Assembly (NCBI GenBank): GCA_015847255.1
Contig: JADLZK010010158.1
Coordinates: forward strand, 124,001 to 188,000
Reading direction: 5' to 3'
Source of the DNA: Hyparrhenia diplandra
Taxonomy: Eukaryota; Streptophyta; Magnoliopsida; Poales; Poaceae
Length of the DNA: 64,000 bases
Below are positions 36,545 through 48,900 of the stretch, one piece after another. The notes beneath the pieces were generated by a model. It saw only the letters and a program-made list of their open reading frames with translations. It was not told where the DNA came from and made no database searches. The position numbers were made by a program, and so were the translations under genes. The number at the start of each line of letters is the position of its first letter. Position 1 is the stretch's first letter.

Positions 36545-36801
36545 ATGGCGGCTCTCCCCGTCCTTAGGGTGGCTTGCCTCTCCGACGTCGAGACCCTTTC
36601 CACCATCCGCTGGGGACCTCACCGCCTCGTCCTCGTGAGCGCGCCCTCCATCAGCGAGGCCCGCGCCATGCTGTGTGCGCTCAGGGAGAAGCGCGTGCTG
36701 CGCAAGCGCAACCCGCAGGCCGGGGTCCAGGCGTTCCCCGACCACCTCGCGTACCTGCTCGAGTCCACCTCCGACTCCGACTCCGACTCCGACTCCAAGG
36801 G

Positions 36802-36832
<31 letters not shown>

Positions 36833-37309
36833 CTCACCAAGGGCCCCTGGAAGCAGGCCCCGGACCTCCGCATCCTCGACGCCGACGCGGACTTGGTCGG
36901 GGTGGACGCGGAGGAGGGCGTCGCCTGCCACCAGGACGTCCCCGCCGACGGATGGGTCGTCGACAACGTCGACACCTTCGCCTCCGCCATCGACCTCGGG
37001 CTGCTGCTCGAGAGGATCACCGGGGAGATCCTCCCCGGCCTCGTCGCCGTCCCCGCCGACCCCGCCCGGCTCCTCCACCGCCTCCGCGACACTGCTGCGG
37101 CGATCCGCCGCCTGGGCAAGGACGTGCCCGGGATGATGGGACACGCTCCGGTGGGCCTCGCTAACCACCTGAAGAGGATCGCCAACGCGGCGCTGGACCG
37201 CGGGATCGAGGGGGGAGGAGGCGCGTGGATCGCTTCCCGCTGCAACGACCTTCTGGCTCGCGTCCTCAAGGTGTACGACGACCTGCCAGTTCAGTTTGAT
37301 CTCGATTGA
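36545..37309 (+). CDS. Single-exon gene of unknown function, 254 aa (intact copy)
   Basis: The ATG at 36545 (caacaATGGCGG) is chosen over one 34 codons upstream because the upstream stretch overlaps the expected transcription start and is Ser/Leu low-complexity. Residues 1-75 form a compact-looking region (MAALPVLRVACLSDVETLST onward). Next is a Ser-Asp/Gly-Glu repeat (SDSDSDSDS, then GEGEGEGEG), and then an alpha-helical-looking C-terminal half with DNVDTFASAIDLGLLLERIT and AWIASRCNDLLARVLKVYDD. No signal peptide, membrane segment or catalytic motif is seen. The C-terminal part resembles the partial gene at the right edge of the window (WIASRC in both). It is probably a grass-restricted domain of unknown function; a DUF1110-type match is a guess. 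Confidence 0.75.
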
Positions 37310-38104
37310 TATACCCTGCGTGTCACCGAACTTCTCTCTTACTTCTGCAAATATTCTTCAGGAATTCTGATTCTAGTTTGTGCAAAATAATCGCTCAATC
37401 TGTTGATTGATTGGAGGATAGTCGCAATAAAGCCTGAAATTAGAGAATATTGTTTGTGCAGCCAAATATGACAGGTTTCCTCCTGTGGTTGGAGAAGTCT
37501 TAATTCTGCACTTGATTTTTTTTTTTTTTTTTTTTTTGGTTGGTCCCATTTGGGGGCGTTGTTGGGCTGTGGCTGAGGATTTTGGTGCATCCCAATCATC
37601 TCTGCAAAACTAACTGTTGCTTATTTCTACCAATGAGTATCAATTTCTCTGAACCTAACAAGTTGCTTGAAAACTGCTGCCTAAATATTTCTCCAATTGC
37701 AGCACTGAATGCTTTCATTCTGATTACTGGTAGCAGATAGCACTGATTATGCAGTCAAATAAACATCTCCATTCCTAATTTGTATTGGACCGTGAAATTT
37801 GCTTGCATTTATTTCCTGATGACAGGGATAAGATTTGTCATGCAGCAATAAAATCTATTGAGCATGAGCTTGCGTTTATTTTCTGGTAGGGAGAAGAGTT
37901 GTCATGCAACAATTTCTATCATTGATTTTGTCAAACTCGTGCAAAACTGTTGGTTATTGGTATGATGTTATGGGCATTTTCCTTGTGACAGATATTCTGC
38001 ATTGTAAGCGTATGACAGTGGTGTGTGTCATTTTGAAAACCTAGTGGTAGAAGGCCTGACAGATATTCTGCTTTCTAAGTTTGAGCTGCCCAATGTTCAT
38101 GACT

Positions 38105-39125
38105 TCAGAAAACTGAGGAAATGAGTTTCCTCTGTTTTAATGCCCCCATTAGCCAATGATAGATTTGTAGGTTCAGATGCAAATCTGATTCTAACATGGA
38201 GGGGGCAACGTATATTTGTTTACTGTTTTTTATTTTATCTGATTGAATGGATGATTGTGTCTGTATCGGCATTAACATGCTTGTGGACCTTTGTTGTATT
38301 CAATCTTGTATCACAAGTTTCTTGAAACCTTATAAGTTTATAACAAGCGCCTTTATCTAGTATGTAGTTGTTGGCCTGCTCTTGTTTGTATGACATACAA
38401 AGTTTTCTTATGAGCAGATATGTTCTTTTCTATACAAAGTATCTCTGAAGCAAGTTTTAAGTGGTCACTTTCTTGTTGTCAGTGTGGTTGGCTGTAAACA
38501 TGTACTATGATGCTCTGGAGCAGTACTTCCCTAATGCTCTGGGCAAGTGCGCTTTAGCGCCTTATATGTTTCCTACAATCTACAGAGAACAGGGAGCTGT
38601 TTTATAACAAAATCTTATGGTTGTTGAGCCTATTTTATATCCAATAGGCTAGAAACTAACCATTGAATCTTGAGTAACACTGTCTCATGTTTCACAGTAC
38701 AGCCTTCTTGTGTGATTTGCATCCTAGAGATTAATATGTGACAGTTTTAGAGATTTTACACATCGCAGATAAGAACTTGAATTTCCCAAACAGCTGTTTG
38801 CATCCTAGAGATTAATAGTAGAGAAGGGTTCCGAATCCATTTCCTTTTGATAAGTGTTAACTGAAGGTCTAAATTGCTACTGTTTTCCTTTTCAGTTTTA
38901 GGTGCATGTTGTAACAGCAAGAAATGTTGGTCATCTCAATGTGATCTGAAGCGTTAAAAGTTATTTCAACTGTAAATTTGATTTCTTGTGTGAAATTCCT
39001 GTAGCATTCTATGGTTGGCACTTGTCAGTTTTTGTGAACTGGAGATTTTTATGTCTTACATAGTTACACTGACTGTAGTTGAAGTGCTCAGAGAAGTCAC
39101 GACCAACGAACTCTGTCCAACTGAA
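38105..39125. other. AT-rich intergenic DNA
   Basis: No gene or element recognised between the right arm and the poly(T) micro-insertion. Confidence 0.35.
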
Positions 39126-39181
39126 TTAGCTGTTAGTATTTTTTTTTTTTTTTTTTTTGGACATGGAGTTAGCTGTTAGTA
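39126..39181 (-). mobile_element. Poly(T) micro-insertion with 13-bp target duplication
   Basis: The word ttagctgttagta flanks 20 T residues plus ggacatggag (39139-39168) at 39126-39138 and 39169-39181. On the minus strand it is a 10-nt body with poly(A). Confidence 0.75.
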
Positions 39182-39579
39182 GTTGTATTTCTATCTCATC
39201 CTATAACTAGCAAACTGAATTTTTCCTGTTTTTCATCCTTGTCCATCGCATGTTATATGCATGTGGCTTTTTGATTAGTTTATTATTGCAGTTGGTCATG
39301 TAAAACTATTACTGAACCATGATCCCTGTTTTCTAGAAGAAGATTGATATACTTTGTTTTTTCAGAGTACTTGTATGGATATAACTGTAGCAACAGAGTT
39401 TACCTGCTGCAGTAATAATTTGGCGGGCTTTATAAATTCTGGCCCAGGGCCTCAGACTATTTGGGCCGTGGACTAGAGAGCAGGAACAGCCAGATTAGCT
39501 CCCCTCTAAGCTCTGCAATCCGTCCGAGTCCCCGAATTTGTCCAGACGGCGGGCGGCGGTCATCTCATCGACAGGCGAG

Positions 39580-41160
39580 TGAGGACGGCGGTTCTGGCCA
39601 TGGGCAAATGCCCTTACCAATCCGCAACCGCGGCACTCCATCGCCCCAGAGCGGCGGTCACCCGCGCCATCTGTGGATCTGGTTGCATCCCAATCCTCTC
39701 CATCGCTCTGTGGCGCAGGCAGTGGATCTATGGAGCTGGTGCCGATGCCCCTTGTTTAGTTGTTGATTTTGTTGTTGCAGGGTGTGGATTGGTTGCCGCA
39801 GTGCGTTCAATGATGCCTGCATACTGAACCAAAGAGCATTCCATGTTGTCAGCATGGTGTTCCCTTCATGGCCTCGCCGCGTCAAAGCTGATGCTGGTGT
39901 ATGCCAAGCAGTGGCGTGTTGCTGCTGTGGATCGAGTGTTTGCAGGCATAGCTTCCGGTTCAAGAGACATGGCGTGCGATGCTGCCAATGGCCATGGGTA
40001 TGACGCCGTTAGAACAGCAGTTCTGATGCATCGTTCTGGAATAACATCCGACATGTCCACCTACATTTCGGCTGTCATGGTTTCCTCGATCACCTGTGAC
40101 TTGAATTTCGGGCGACAGGTTCATGGTCTTGTCATCCAGGGCATGTTCGAGTCCAATACCTCAGTGATGAACAAGCAGTCATTGGTCTCCATGGCTGTTC
40201 TGAAGATGCAATGAGGCTCTTCCGCTGCTTGGTTTGCTTCGGAGAAAGACCAGATGAATTCACCTATCCAGCTCTTCTGTCGGCCTTCCAACAAGAGATC
40301 ATGATGCAAGGAATCATAAGCAAATCCACGCGAGTGTTCTGAAACAGGGTTTTGCTTCATGCCAATTCGTGGCAACCTCACTTATCAAAGCAAAAGCAGG
40401 CCTTGGCTCAGTTTTAGGTCCACTGAAAATCATCGAGGACGCTGGCAAGATGGATTTAGTGTCATGGGGAGTCGCCATGTCTGCATTCGAGAAGCATGAC
40501 TTGAATAAAGAGGCCCTATTTGTTTTCAACCTGTTCAGAGTTAACAGCCCAGAGTAGCCTGATGAGTCATCCTGTCCTGGGTACCATCCTGAATGCCTGT
40601 GCATTGATTAGGCAGTGCAGATGCATCCATTTAGTCCCTCAGCAAGCACCTGTGTGTGTCCAGTGCTTTGGTTGATGCCTATGCAAAATGCGGTCATATT
40701 ACTGCTGCCAAAAGTGCCTTCACTGAGGTTTCATCGGTGACCAAGGACGCCATACTGTACAACACCATGCTGACAGCTTATGCCAACCATGGTCTGATAG
40801 TCCTCGGCCCCAACACAAGCTATGTTTGTTGCTGTCATCTCAGCTTGCAGCCACCTTGGACTAGTCGAGCAGGGGAAGCTTTTGTTCAGCTCCATGCTGG
40901 CGTAATCGAGGCAATGCCATTCCAGCCATGGCCTGCAATATGGAGGTCACTGATGAACGATTGCCAGATCCATGGGAAACAAAGAATTCAGTCTGCTTGC
41001 TTCGGAACAGATCCTGAGAATGGTGCCAAACCGTGATGGTGTCGCCGTCGCATGTCTATGCTGAAGATGGAGATTGGCAATCTGCAGAGGACACCAGGAG
41101 GAAGATGGCTGAGAATCAAGTGCCAAAAGCACAAGGTTACAGCATGGTTGAGATTTAGCC
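39580..41160 (+). pseudogene. Decayed pentatricopeptide repeat (PPR) gene
   Basis: Plus-strand pieces in several frames follow PPR order: GRQVHGLVIQGMFESNTSVM (about 40110), AMRLFRCLVCFGERPDEFTY (about 40213), VLKQGFASCQFVATSLI (about 40335), DLVSWGVAMSAFEKHDLNKE (about 40456), SSALVDAYAKCGHITAAKSA (about 40660), ILYNTMLTAYANHG (about 40752) and, near the end, MPFQPWPAIWRSLMNDCQIH plus ASEQILRMVPN. This is a PLS-type protein with an E-like C-terminus; intact relatives edit or process organelle RNA. At least four frameshifts or stops (for example near 40200, 40350, 40555 and 40870) make it non-functional. No intron is needed. Confidence 0.85.
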
Positions 41161-41243
41161 ATTCAGAGATATGATGTTGCATGTAGGGAACCACGTTAGG
41201 AGCAGCAGGTTTTGTATTGTAGTGAATGTGAATAGTGTGTACA

Positions 41244-41488
41244 GGGTGTGTTCGGTTCACGAAAAGTGAACCCAAAAAGTGCTACAGTACGTGTCACATC
41301 GAATCTTTTAACGCATGTATGAAGCATTAAATGTTGGTAAATAAAAAAACTAATTGCACAGTTTAGCTGAAAAGTACAAGACGAATCTTTTGAGTCTAGT
41401 TAGTCCATGATAGGACAACAATTACCAAATACAAACGAAAAGTGATACAGTAGCCGAACCCAAAATATTTCACCAACTGAACACCCCC
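41244..41488. mobile_element. Terminal-inverted-repeat MITE, about 245 bp
   Basis: Ends gggtgtgttcggttcac and the inverse aactgaacaccccc. The interior contains acgaatcttttgagtctagt and tagtccatgat, words familiar from a very common grass MITE family. The target duplication is unclear, so the superfamily is left open. Confidence 0.65.
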
Positions 41489-41618
41489 TTATCCATGCAT
41501 CTTGATAACAGATAGGCACACTGAAATTAGGTTAGATCAGCTGAGGAGAGTATCTAGAAAAGCCAGAACAACTAATGCACCTGCCAGGTGACTTCTCACA
41601 TTACTGTTTTTTAAGTTA

Positions 41619-41777
41619 CTCTGTTCCGAATTGTAAGTTGTTCTGTCTTTTCTATGTACCGAATTGTAAGTTTTTCTGTCTTTTCTATATATCTAGACAC
41701 AATATATATCTAGGTAGGTAGCAAAAGCTATGTATCTAGAAAAGCCAGAACAACTTACGGTTTGGAACAGGGGAGAG
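41619..41777. mobile_element. Stowaway MITE with internal 30-bp duplication
   Basis: TA-flanked (41617-41618, 41778-41779). Ends ctctgttccgaattgtaagt and the inverse acggtttggaacaggggagag. The left end contains a second copy of ccgaattgtaagtttttctg (near 41660). Confidence 0.75.
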
Positions 41778-41779
41778 TA

Positions 41780-43500
41780 TCAATTATTTGTAGTAAACTT
41801 GTACTCTTCCTTTATAGCTGATTATGAAAGCAATTCCTATACTCTGGTTCCATTGTAAAATACTATCTCTGTCCACAATATAGTTAGTTCTGGGTTTGAC
41901 ATACTCCCTCCATCTTGAAATACAAGGCGTAGGAGTTCTAGGACATATTACGCTTTTTAAACCTCCCTTAATCATGGAGGGGAATTAGGATTAGGATTAG
42001 CTATTTGAGTTGGTATAAACACCAATGGTCGGTATGTATATGAATGCTTGGGTAAAATCATTTTGAATTGACCAAGTTTATATTTATAGGGAAAATTAAT
42101 AAACATCTGTGACTTACAATTTATATTTTCATAGCTGATCTAATGATAAACCATTTTGGTGTCCCAGATGTTATTTTCTCCTATAAATTGGGTAAAACAT
42201 AACATGGTTTCCCTTTGGACATGGTAGTTGACTTCTCTTTTTACATGTAGTTGAGGTATATAAAATTCAGCGATCCATATCTATTTGGATTTGAAAATGC
42301 GACTAAGCTTCTGAAACATGTTAATTTACTAATTTTGTTGTATCTTCTAAACATATCAGAACAAAAGTTAGTAGGGAAGCTTGCATTTTGGTGACTATTT
42401 TGATCTCCATATGTCCGTACGCCCTCCCCAGCCATGCCCATGCGTATGAGCCTTTTGGCGACAGGACCGGCGTCCGGCGGCCGTCCACAACCCTGATCCA
42501 TCCTCCGCTGTGGTGGTGTTGCCGTGTTGCTGCTTGCCGGACCTTGCACGAGAGACACATCTGTTTCGGTCTCCAGGTGTCCAGACGGAATTGACTTGCT
42601 TCTCCCGGAATTGACTTGCTTCTCGATGGCAGGTTGCTCACTATTATTATTCGATTCCAGGTTGCTCACTATTATTATTCCTTTTATTTTAAAGAATGCA
42701 TTTTTCGTTCCTTCTCCAATAGGGATGAGTGTGCGTGCGTGTTGTGAGTGTCTGCGTTATCTGTGTCATTCAAAAAAAAAAAAAAAAAAAAAAAAATACT
42801 CCATGGTTCTCCATGGCCTGTTAGGTTCTCTCTTTTCCCTATTTTTCCTATTATAAATTAGTCCATGAATCTTCTGTCTTGTAAAAAAAACAGCGAGCCT
42901 CAGCAGAGGTTCTGGAGCATGGTAGCTGAAGTCCATGAGCGCGGTAGCCGATGTTCAGGTCCAGGCATGTGCCGGTAGTCATCGACAAAAAACTGAATTG
43001 TAGATGGATTCTTTCATGTCCAGCAAGAGCATTGAATCGTCAAGATAATTAATTTCAATATGACAGGTAATGAGAATTGCTTGGTGGCATTAGTCTGTCA
43101 TTTATGTATGCTGCACCTGCATGTTCAGTTTAAATTTAACAATATATGACACAGAAAAGCATGACAAGGTTTTAGCTTCCTGTGAAGAACTTGTATATCG
43201 ATTGAGGACTCCTTTGATTGTGGTCCAATGTAGTAATGAGTTGTAAAAGAGGAACTTTTCTAGCTTTTTGACAGTGAGTTTTTCCTAATGATGTTTTTTC
43301 ATCAGTGGAGCGTCTGCACAGGTCTCCCTAGAGTTGTATTTAGTGATCTGTAGAGATCATGACAGTTTGAATATGTGCAGAGAGATACTGCATCTGGATG
43401 AGATAAATATAATATCTCATGATAAGCTTCCCAGCAAGCCTCAGTTACTATAGCTTATAGCTTAGACACTAATAAAACAATATAGTCTGCTTTTATACAC
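41780..43500. other. Unassigned intergenic DNA
   Basis: Mostly AT-rich. A lone MITE-like end (actccctccatcttgaaata) lies at 41901. A small tandem duplication of ggaattgacttgcttctc and of ggttgctcactattattatt lies at 42590-42680. A poly(A) run of about 27 follows at 42771. The frames at 42240-42670 are not recognised. Confidence 0.35.
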
Positions 43501-43503
43501 TAA

Positions 43504-43786
43504 GGGTCTGTTTGGTTCCATAGACTAGGACTAGGGACTAATTGGGGACTAATTATTAGTCCCTAAAGGTGTTTGGTAACGAGGGACTAGAGCTGACGGC
43601 TGACGACTGACTGGTGCATGCACAAATGAGTTGACTAGTCCCAATTAAACTCTCAGGAGGGGCTAATGGACTAGGGACTAATTAAGACTAAAAATTAGTC
43701 CATTAGTCTTGGTATTTGGTAAATTAGGGACTAATTAACATTAAAAATTAGTTTCTAGTCCCTAATCCCTAGGAACCAAACAGGCC
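43504..43786. mobile_element. Tourist-type (PIF/Harbinger) MITE, 283 bp
   Basis: Starts gggtctgtttggttcc and ends ggaaccaaacaggcc, with TAA at 43501-43503 and 43787-43789. The interior repeats ggactaattagtcc-like words in both orientations. Confidence 0.88.
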
Positions 43787-43921
43787 TAACAATTGTTTCA
43801 GCTTCGGAAGTATTGTAAGCTTGCTTTTGCTACTCTCTAACTTGACGAATCAGACCAATCAGTTTATGTTTTTTTTTTTTTTTTATCTGAAAGCACAAAT
43901 GCACAGGTTCGTTATTATATA

Positions 43922-44074
43922 CTCCCTCCGTTTCAAATTGTAGTTCACTTTGGCTTTTCTAGATTCATTTCTTTTACTATGTATCTAGGCGTAGTGTATA
44001 ACTAGCATACATAAAGAAAATCAATGTATTCAGAAAGTTCCAAAAGTGAACTACAATTAAAAACGGAGGGAAAG
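43922..44074. mobile_element. Stowaway MITE
   Basis: Left end ctccctccgtttcaaattgt after TA at 43920-43921. The right end (aaaacggagggaaag) is partly decayed. Confidence 0.75.
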
Positions 44075-44287
44075 ATATGAGTTTGTTGTGGTATATAAAA
44101 AAATAGTGCTACTTAAGTACTTATGTGTCCCCTTGATATCAATGGAGCAGCGTCTAGATGTGGGCTCAATCCCAAATAAGAGCACAGGACACATTGTTGA
44201 AGCGTTCGCTAGAACTCAAGTAGTAGACAACTATACAACAACAGTAAATTTATAATAAATTTGTTAGTATATGTCATTGATTGTGAT

Positions 44288-44520
44288 TTATGGGCCCGAC
44301 TTCCACTCGGCGTTGGAATCTGGCGTGGGCCTTTCGTGCCCGGGGGGCGTCATGTTCGGCCACGACTACTCCCACGTCCGCCGACGACCGCGGCTGTTCG
44401 AATCGATCGCGCGGGTACCATACCATGCAACACACCGAACGAATGTGTCCCGTTGCACCAGCGGTCTACTCCGCAGGGAAGGGAACTGAATCTGTGGGAC
44501 GTACCCCGGCTCAAACTCAA
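44288..44520 (+). pseudogene. Possible fragment of a plant SAM-dependent methyltransferase-like gene
   Basis: Two overlapping plus-strand frames give GPDFHSA, RRWNLAWAF, PGGVMFGHDYSH and LFESIARVPYHAT. The core GGVMFGHDY resembles the acidic GxxxGHDY segment seen in some class I methyltransferase-like plant proteins. Frameshifts separate the pieces and nothing upstream continues them. Tentative. Confidence 0.35.
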
Positions 44521-44603
44521 AATATAAAACATTTTCACCTTTTTAGATATAATTGTTTTAACTAGGCCCTGTTTGTTTCCGTGGCCACCAGTCACGTGAT
44601 ACA

Positions 44604-45437
44604 GGGAAAATTATGTGTATAGCCCTAGAAATAAAAGTGTTTAGGTATTTGGTCCTTTTCCAAACGAATTTAGCTCTATGGCCGCAATTCAAACTTTATT
44701 TAGTTGTATGTATGGCTTTCCGTCCATTTTTAGCCTCTAACGGTGTTAACTCTAGTGTAAAAGACCCTTTTACCCTCAAACAGAGTTTTGTGGTTCTGGA
44801 GGCGACCAAGCAACTGAGCTGCTACCTCGGTGTAAAAAAAAAAAAAACATAATTCTAGTTTATCTAGTTTAATAAATCTAAAAATATAAAATGTTAGTGG
44901 TTGTATGTATGCACTTGTTCGAAGCTTGTACTCGCTACTGAAAGGTTGCAGGATTCATGGGTCTGGTCAGTACGAAGCTAGTTTCTTACTGGAGTAAAGA
45001 AAACTGTGAGTACACACTCCTGGTACAAGCTAGGCAGCACTAGTAACGTAGCAAAGGTCAACAGCAGGGTCATTGGCCAAACTCTCGCTCGCTCGCTTCG
45101 TGCCTGCCTGACTACTCCACAAGGAACATAGCAAGCTTCTTGAATTGGAATTCGTTCTGTACCAGTTCTGTTGATATATGTTCCACGTGTTGCTGACGTC
45201 CATGCGTAGTTGGCACCAAAGTTGCAGAGGAAACAAAAATGAAACAGAACTCTGTTTTTTTCCATCAAGGGTAAGAAGGTCTCTTACATTAAAGTTAACA
45301 CTGTTAGAGGCCAAATTTGGACGGAAGACCATACAACTAAATAAAGTTTGAATTGAAGCCAAAAGAGCTAAATTCATTTGGAAAAAGGCCAAATCCCTAA
45401 ACAACTTTTTTTCCAGGACCATACACCTAATTTTCCC
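44604..45437. mobile_element. Mutator-like element with about 180-bp inverted ends
   Basis: The left end gggaaaattatgtgtatagc and the right end (inverse of gggaaaattaggtgtatgg) extend into matching arms at 44604-44785 and 45250-45437, about 80 percent similar by eye. A gggaaaatt start is typical of grass MULE ends. A 9-bp target duplication is not recognisable. The 460-bp interior has no recognised gene. Confidence 0.65.
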
Positions 45438-45855
45438 TACACAAAATTGCAATGGAAATAAGCTCGCGCTCGTTTGACTTATCACCCAGCCAGCCATAGC
45501 ATCATCCACACCCAGCCAAATGAACATGGCCGATTCCCTCGTTTTCTGCATATAAGCAGTCCTCCAATTAAAAAAAATGAGCTGTCATCCACGATTGCGA
45601 TGGAGATAAACGCGTCTATCGCAAGGCATTCGCAGGATTTTTCGCTTTCTGTCACCGCTGCCGCAGAAATCGCAGTCCCAAACAGGGTCATAGCGTATAT
45701 ATAAATGTTTTGCACCAAAAACTATGTTCAAGAAAAACACAACCAACTTTAGAAGCATGTTTGGTAGCTTGACTGAAGAAATGTATGTATACAGTAGACA
45801 CAGACAGTATAATGGCATACCAAAGTTATTATTAACTAATATAAGAGGTTCTTCA
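45438..45855. other. Unassigned intergenic DNA
   Basis: No gene recognised. From about 45855 to 45975 it matches the 3' flank of F-box copy 1 in inverse orientation. Confidence 0.35.
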
Positions 45856-45980
45856 GCACATCCAAACGCAAAAACTACTCGTAACCCAGTACAACAGAGA
45901 CTGCAGCACAAGCGCTCAAGTACTAGAGCTACAATGGATATTATCCAGAATTATTAAGGGCTGAAACTTAGACCCAGCAT

Positions 45981-48900
45981 CTAGAGTTCAACAGCATGGC
46001 ATCGTCGGCAAGTCTCAACAACATGTAGCTTTACCATAGCAGGAACTTTAGGCTCAATGTACGTCCTGATGGCCAAGAGCCCTCGTTGAGCTTCCTTGAG
46101 AATATGAATGGGCAATGGGGAGCACTTGTCAATTCCATAAGCTGGCTCGAAGCACCTAGGAGAACTCTGATGGGTCTCTAATGTAAGGCATTCAAGTGAT
46201 GTCATGCTCTCAACAATATGGCATGTTAGCTCAACAAGACTCTTTGCTGACGTGAATCCTTGGATCTTCACTGACTTCATCTTGTGGTGCTGCTGTCCTT
46301 CCATCTTCCTCAGCTCTGAGGGGTCTGTGAATATGGAGACGTGTTCCATTTCATACTGGGTTACCTATATATATCATAGAAAAGATGAAAAAGGAGAAAA
46401 AAAAAAGTTAGTTATGGTTCTGCAGTTTGGCTACTTTTACCACAGAAATATGAACATCAACTTACATCCATGACCAAACTTTCCATGGAAGGGCAACCAT
46501 CAAAAATGGAAACAAGAGAAAGATAATCGTAGGCAGGATGAAAGGTCGAAGCAAAAAGCAAAAGAGTAAGACTTTTGAGGTGGAGATATTTGCTATGCAG
46601 CAATGGTGTATTGATGATCTGAAAAAAGATGAAACACGCTAGTTATACTCCATGGCATATGACTGCTGTAAATATATGGAAGCAAAATATGAATATTGCT
46701 GGTCCAGCCAAGACTTTTAGAGTATACCTCTCTATGCGAAGATATAGTGGCAACTTTAAGGTTTGGCATTCTGGATGGAAGTTCAACAGAAAAGTAATGA
46801 ACTGAGCCATTGAAGGACAATCTTAGCTCCGTCATTTGCAATGTTTCTCCGAGTGACAGTTGAATGCGCTTTCCTCCATAGTCAAAGTTGAAAATATTTG
46901 GAGCTTTGCTTTCTATCATTCCCAGCTTGCAACAGCCTAAAACCTCTAGGTACCTTAGGCGCTGCAGCGTGCAAGGGAGCTTCAAGCTACCTATCCCATT
47001 ACAATACCGGATTCCCAACACCTCCAAGGCAAAAGAATTAGAGAGAAGGCACCCTAACTCATCCCCAGTAAAACGGACATGACAAAGATGCAGTTTTGTC
47101 AGGCTTCTTAAACAACCAAGTTCAGTCATGGAAGCGGAAGGAGCAACCAGTGAAGTTTAGGTATCGGATTGAGTCTCCACTCCCATTTGATAAGAGTGAG
47201 CATGGGAAGCTGTATTTTGCTATTGGTGATAATGAAAGTGAAAGTTCTTCGATTCCTGATTTAACAGCAACCTGGAGCCAACCGTCGAGATAACTATTAC
47301 AGAAACCTTCATGCATGTCAATGTTGAGTTTTTTTATACCAATGCCTGAGTGCCTTTGCAGAATCTGGTCAACTTTGCTACAAAAATCTCTTGCAATATG
47401 TTCCTTCTTATCTGATCTCAGCGTCCTGGCACTAAAAGTGAGGTTGGGATGGCACCTCCAAGAACGTAGAAAAGCTTGAGATACACAGGCAGCTCGAGCA
47501 GCAGATTGCATTGGCATTAGGGAATGTATATAACACCAGATGTCCTGCATGTTACAAAAGCGAAAAAAGAAAATTCAGCATTAGAAATATAAAAGGCTAA
47601 TGGTTAATCTAGACGGAGGGGAAAGAACTGAAGAAAACTATGACACCGTAACCCAGGTACTATGCACATTGTTGCACAATGAGTTTTCAATGGCTGCTTT
47701 AAAACAAAGTATGCACCTAGAGCTGATTAGATACTTCGAAAACTATTCATACTTCTTTACTTTAAAAAAAAATATGCATGTATGTATGAACAGTGAGGTC
47801 GATACATGCTTCAAAATCAGTGTTGATTGGACACAGCAATCATGCACGTATTATGGAAAAGGGTATCAAACTACCAATGGAGCATCTCTTGATATTAAAA
47901 CAACAAGTAGTCCATGCAATTGTGTTTTATCGAACAACTTGTCAGCCACAGTGCAAGAGACATGATATAAACCATAACTGCTGAAGTGATAGGATAATAG
48001 GCCAAACAGGCAGGGGAGGAGGGGCAGGGCGGCGCGCAAGGGACTAAAAACTGAATTTCATTACCAAGGCCACAAAATTACAAGAGCTATTGTACGGAAC
48101 CACAGATCACCGATGACGAAACTAAAAACCCCTAAGACACATGATTGCCCAGGGAGCACATGCCTGAGGACGTATGCTACCCACAACTGTTATTAGCTTT
48201 AATATGCATTATTATCTTTTTTTATATTTATTTAAAATATTAAAACAAATAAAAGAGATTGGTTGAAAAGAAAGAGAAATAGAATAATGAGAACAGATGG
48301 AGTAGATTCGAAGTATTTTATTGATGGCATAATGATTAGTGGAAAGCAAAATCTATTGATGATGAGAGGCTCCAAGCCCAAGAAATCCCAGCTTTTACGC
48401 ATTGGAGGCCAGAAGAGGGTTTCAGCATTATTATTGTACTTATTTAGGAGCAAACACTAGCTGTTTTTAAAAGTTAATTATGCACACCAGTTGGAAAAAC
48501 GCAAGGGTTTGGGAGCCATCGTGACACATGGTTTACTGACATTTCAGTAGCACTAAGCCTACCATTGAGAAAATGTCATGGCATACCTCTGGAAGCCTAG
48601 GCATTTGTGCCTCACCACCTTGAGAATCAGCTTCTTGCTGGCAGGGTGAGACATTATTATTATTATCCCGTGAAGCAACCAACCCATCTGCAGCACAGCA
48701 TTGGTGATTATGAGTAATGCGGACATTTGAGGCACAAAACAACAAATGCACACAGAGGAATCCGATTTTGTACTCAGTCAAACATGTTCCGTAGTAATAT
48801 TAACACAGACGGCTTATTAAAACAGAGCATGAGGCAGGTTTTTATCTTTTCCCTAGAGCGTGCATAGTAACCTCTCCTCAGGTTTTGGTCAATCTAATGG

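Larger units (their letters stand above)
36139..38104 (+). repeat. Right arm of the inverted segmental duplication
   Basis: Aligns, inverted, with 19118-21156. It includes the promoter, the single-exon gene and about 0.8 kb of 3' flank. It lacks the 81-bp Stowaway element of the left arm, and its poly(T) run near 37518-37539 is longer than the matching poly(A) of the left arm. Confidence 0.88.

Noticed and set aside
41901..41975. A further Stowaway MITE
   Set aside because: Only one end is recognisable; no inverted partner or second TA.
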